The notes below the pieces were generated by a model. It made no database searches, was not told the DNA's origin, and was given only the letters and a program-made list of their open reading frames with translations. 8,781 nt of DNA. It comes from Lachnospiraceae bacterium. Lineage in GTDB: Bacteria; Bacillota; Clostridia; Lachnospirales; Lachnospiraceae. Positions 8,531 through 8,781 of the stretch are shown in pieces (position 1 is the first letter of the stretch; each line of letters opens with the position of its first letter). Where the stretch lies: positions 2,492-11,272 of the forward strand of contig JAJPZP010000066.1 in the NCBI GenBank assembly GCA_021204285.1. Reading direction: 5' to 3'. The position numbers and the translations under genes were made by a program.

Positions 8531-8781
8531 TCTTCCGCCACCTCTTTTTGTATTTTCTCTGTCCAGCGCCTCGCCAGGCGGTGATCAATTCCCCCCGCAT
8601 TCACACCGATCACCAGATCGTCCTGAAACGCAATTCCCGGAAACTGAAAATCACAAAGGCTTCGATCGCTGCACACATTCACCAGGATGCCCTTCTCATG
8701 GCATTCCTGCCAGATTGCCTCGTTTACCGCCTGATCATCCGTCGCCGCCAGCACCGCAAAGGCGTCATCCGGAACCGCTCC
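8515..8781 (-). CDS. Precorrin-2 dehydrogenase, siroheme-synthase N-terminal family (5' end beyond window)
   Basis: These are the C-terminal 88 residues of an NAD-dependent precorrin-2 dehydrogenase of the CysG/Met8 N-terminal family. It oxidises precorrin-2 to sirohydrochlorin on the way to siroheme or anaerobic cobalamin. The visible part has the AATDDQAVN nucleotide-domain strand, then ILVNVCSDRSLCDFQFPG, then the substrate-binding LVIGVNAGGIDHRLARR. The protein ends about 15 residues later, so the long C-terminal dimerisation segment of CysG appears absent; short forms are common in Clostridia. The aspartate usually found directly after the NV-hydrophobic strand is replaced here by Ser, with an Asp one residue later. 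The reading frame is open to the right edge, so the true start lies outside. It overlaps hemB by 16 nt. Confidence 0.88.
   Translation of the reverse strand, partial: GAVPDDAFAVLAATDDQAVNEAIWQECHEKGILVNVCSDRSLCDFQFPGIAFQDDLVIGVNAGGIDHRLARRWTEKIQKEVAEEWKEI

Overview
The window is a compact stretch of bacterial chromosome in which every supported gene lies on the minus strand, so transcription runs from high to low coordinates. Gene order, protein motifs, strong Shine-Dalgarno (SD) sequences and sigma-A-type promoters point to an anaerobic Firmicute of class Clostridia, most likely Lachnospiraceae. The DNA looks moderately G+C-rich for that family (judged by eye). No mobile element, CRISPR array, tRNA, rRNA or plus-strand gene was found, and no gene-free stretch exceeds about 110 bases.

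In order of transcription, the window opens with a tetrapyrrole block. It holds the C-terminal part of a precorrin-2 dehydrogenase (siroheme/corrin branch, cut by the right edge), then hemB and hemL, joined by 16-nt and 1-nt overlaps. hemL and hemB form 5-aminolevulinate and condense it to porphobilinogen; the dehydrogenase acts after uroporphyrinogen III on the way to siroheme or cobalamin. Next comes a seven-bladed beta-propeller protein of the 6-phosphogluconolactonase-like family, with its own candidate promoter and probably a TTG start. pta and ackA follow, converting acetyl-CoA to acetate plus ATP.

After ackA, a perfect-consensus promoter drives rpmF (ribosomal protein L32, GTG start, 59 residues), which is followed by a strong intrinsic terminator. 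A second sigma-A-type promoter then drives plsX and acpP (phospholipid/fatty-acid synthesis). A 109-bp acpP-rnc spacer containing a long imperfect hairpin leads into rnc (RNase III), and rnc abuts smc, which is cut by the left edge. L32 is therefore likely transcribed separately from the lipid and chromosome genes, although the rpmF-plsX-acpP-rnc-smc order is conserved in Clostridia.

This is mostly housekeeping DNA, and I see no evidence of a new defence or biosynthetic system. The most interesting signals are regulatory: the long hairpin just before the RNase III gene, which resembles an autoregulatory RNase III target; four alternating complementary hexamer arms in the same leader that could form exclusive structures; inverted repeats within both promoter spacers around rpmF/plsX; the apparent loss of the DUF177 (YceD) gene normally between ackA and rpmF; and a lactonase-family protein lacking an arginine usually conserved in the family.
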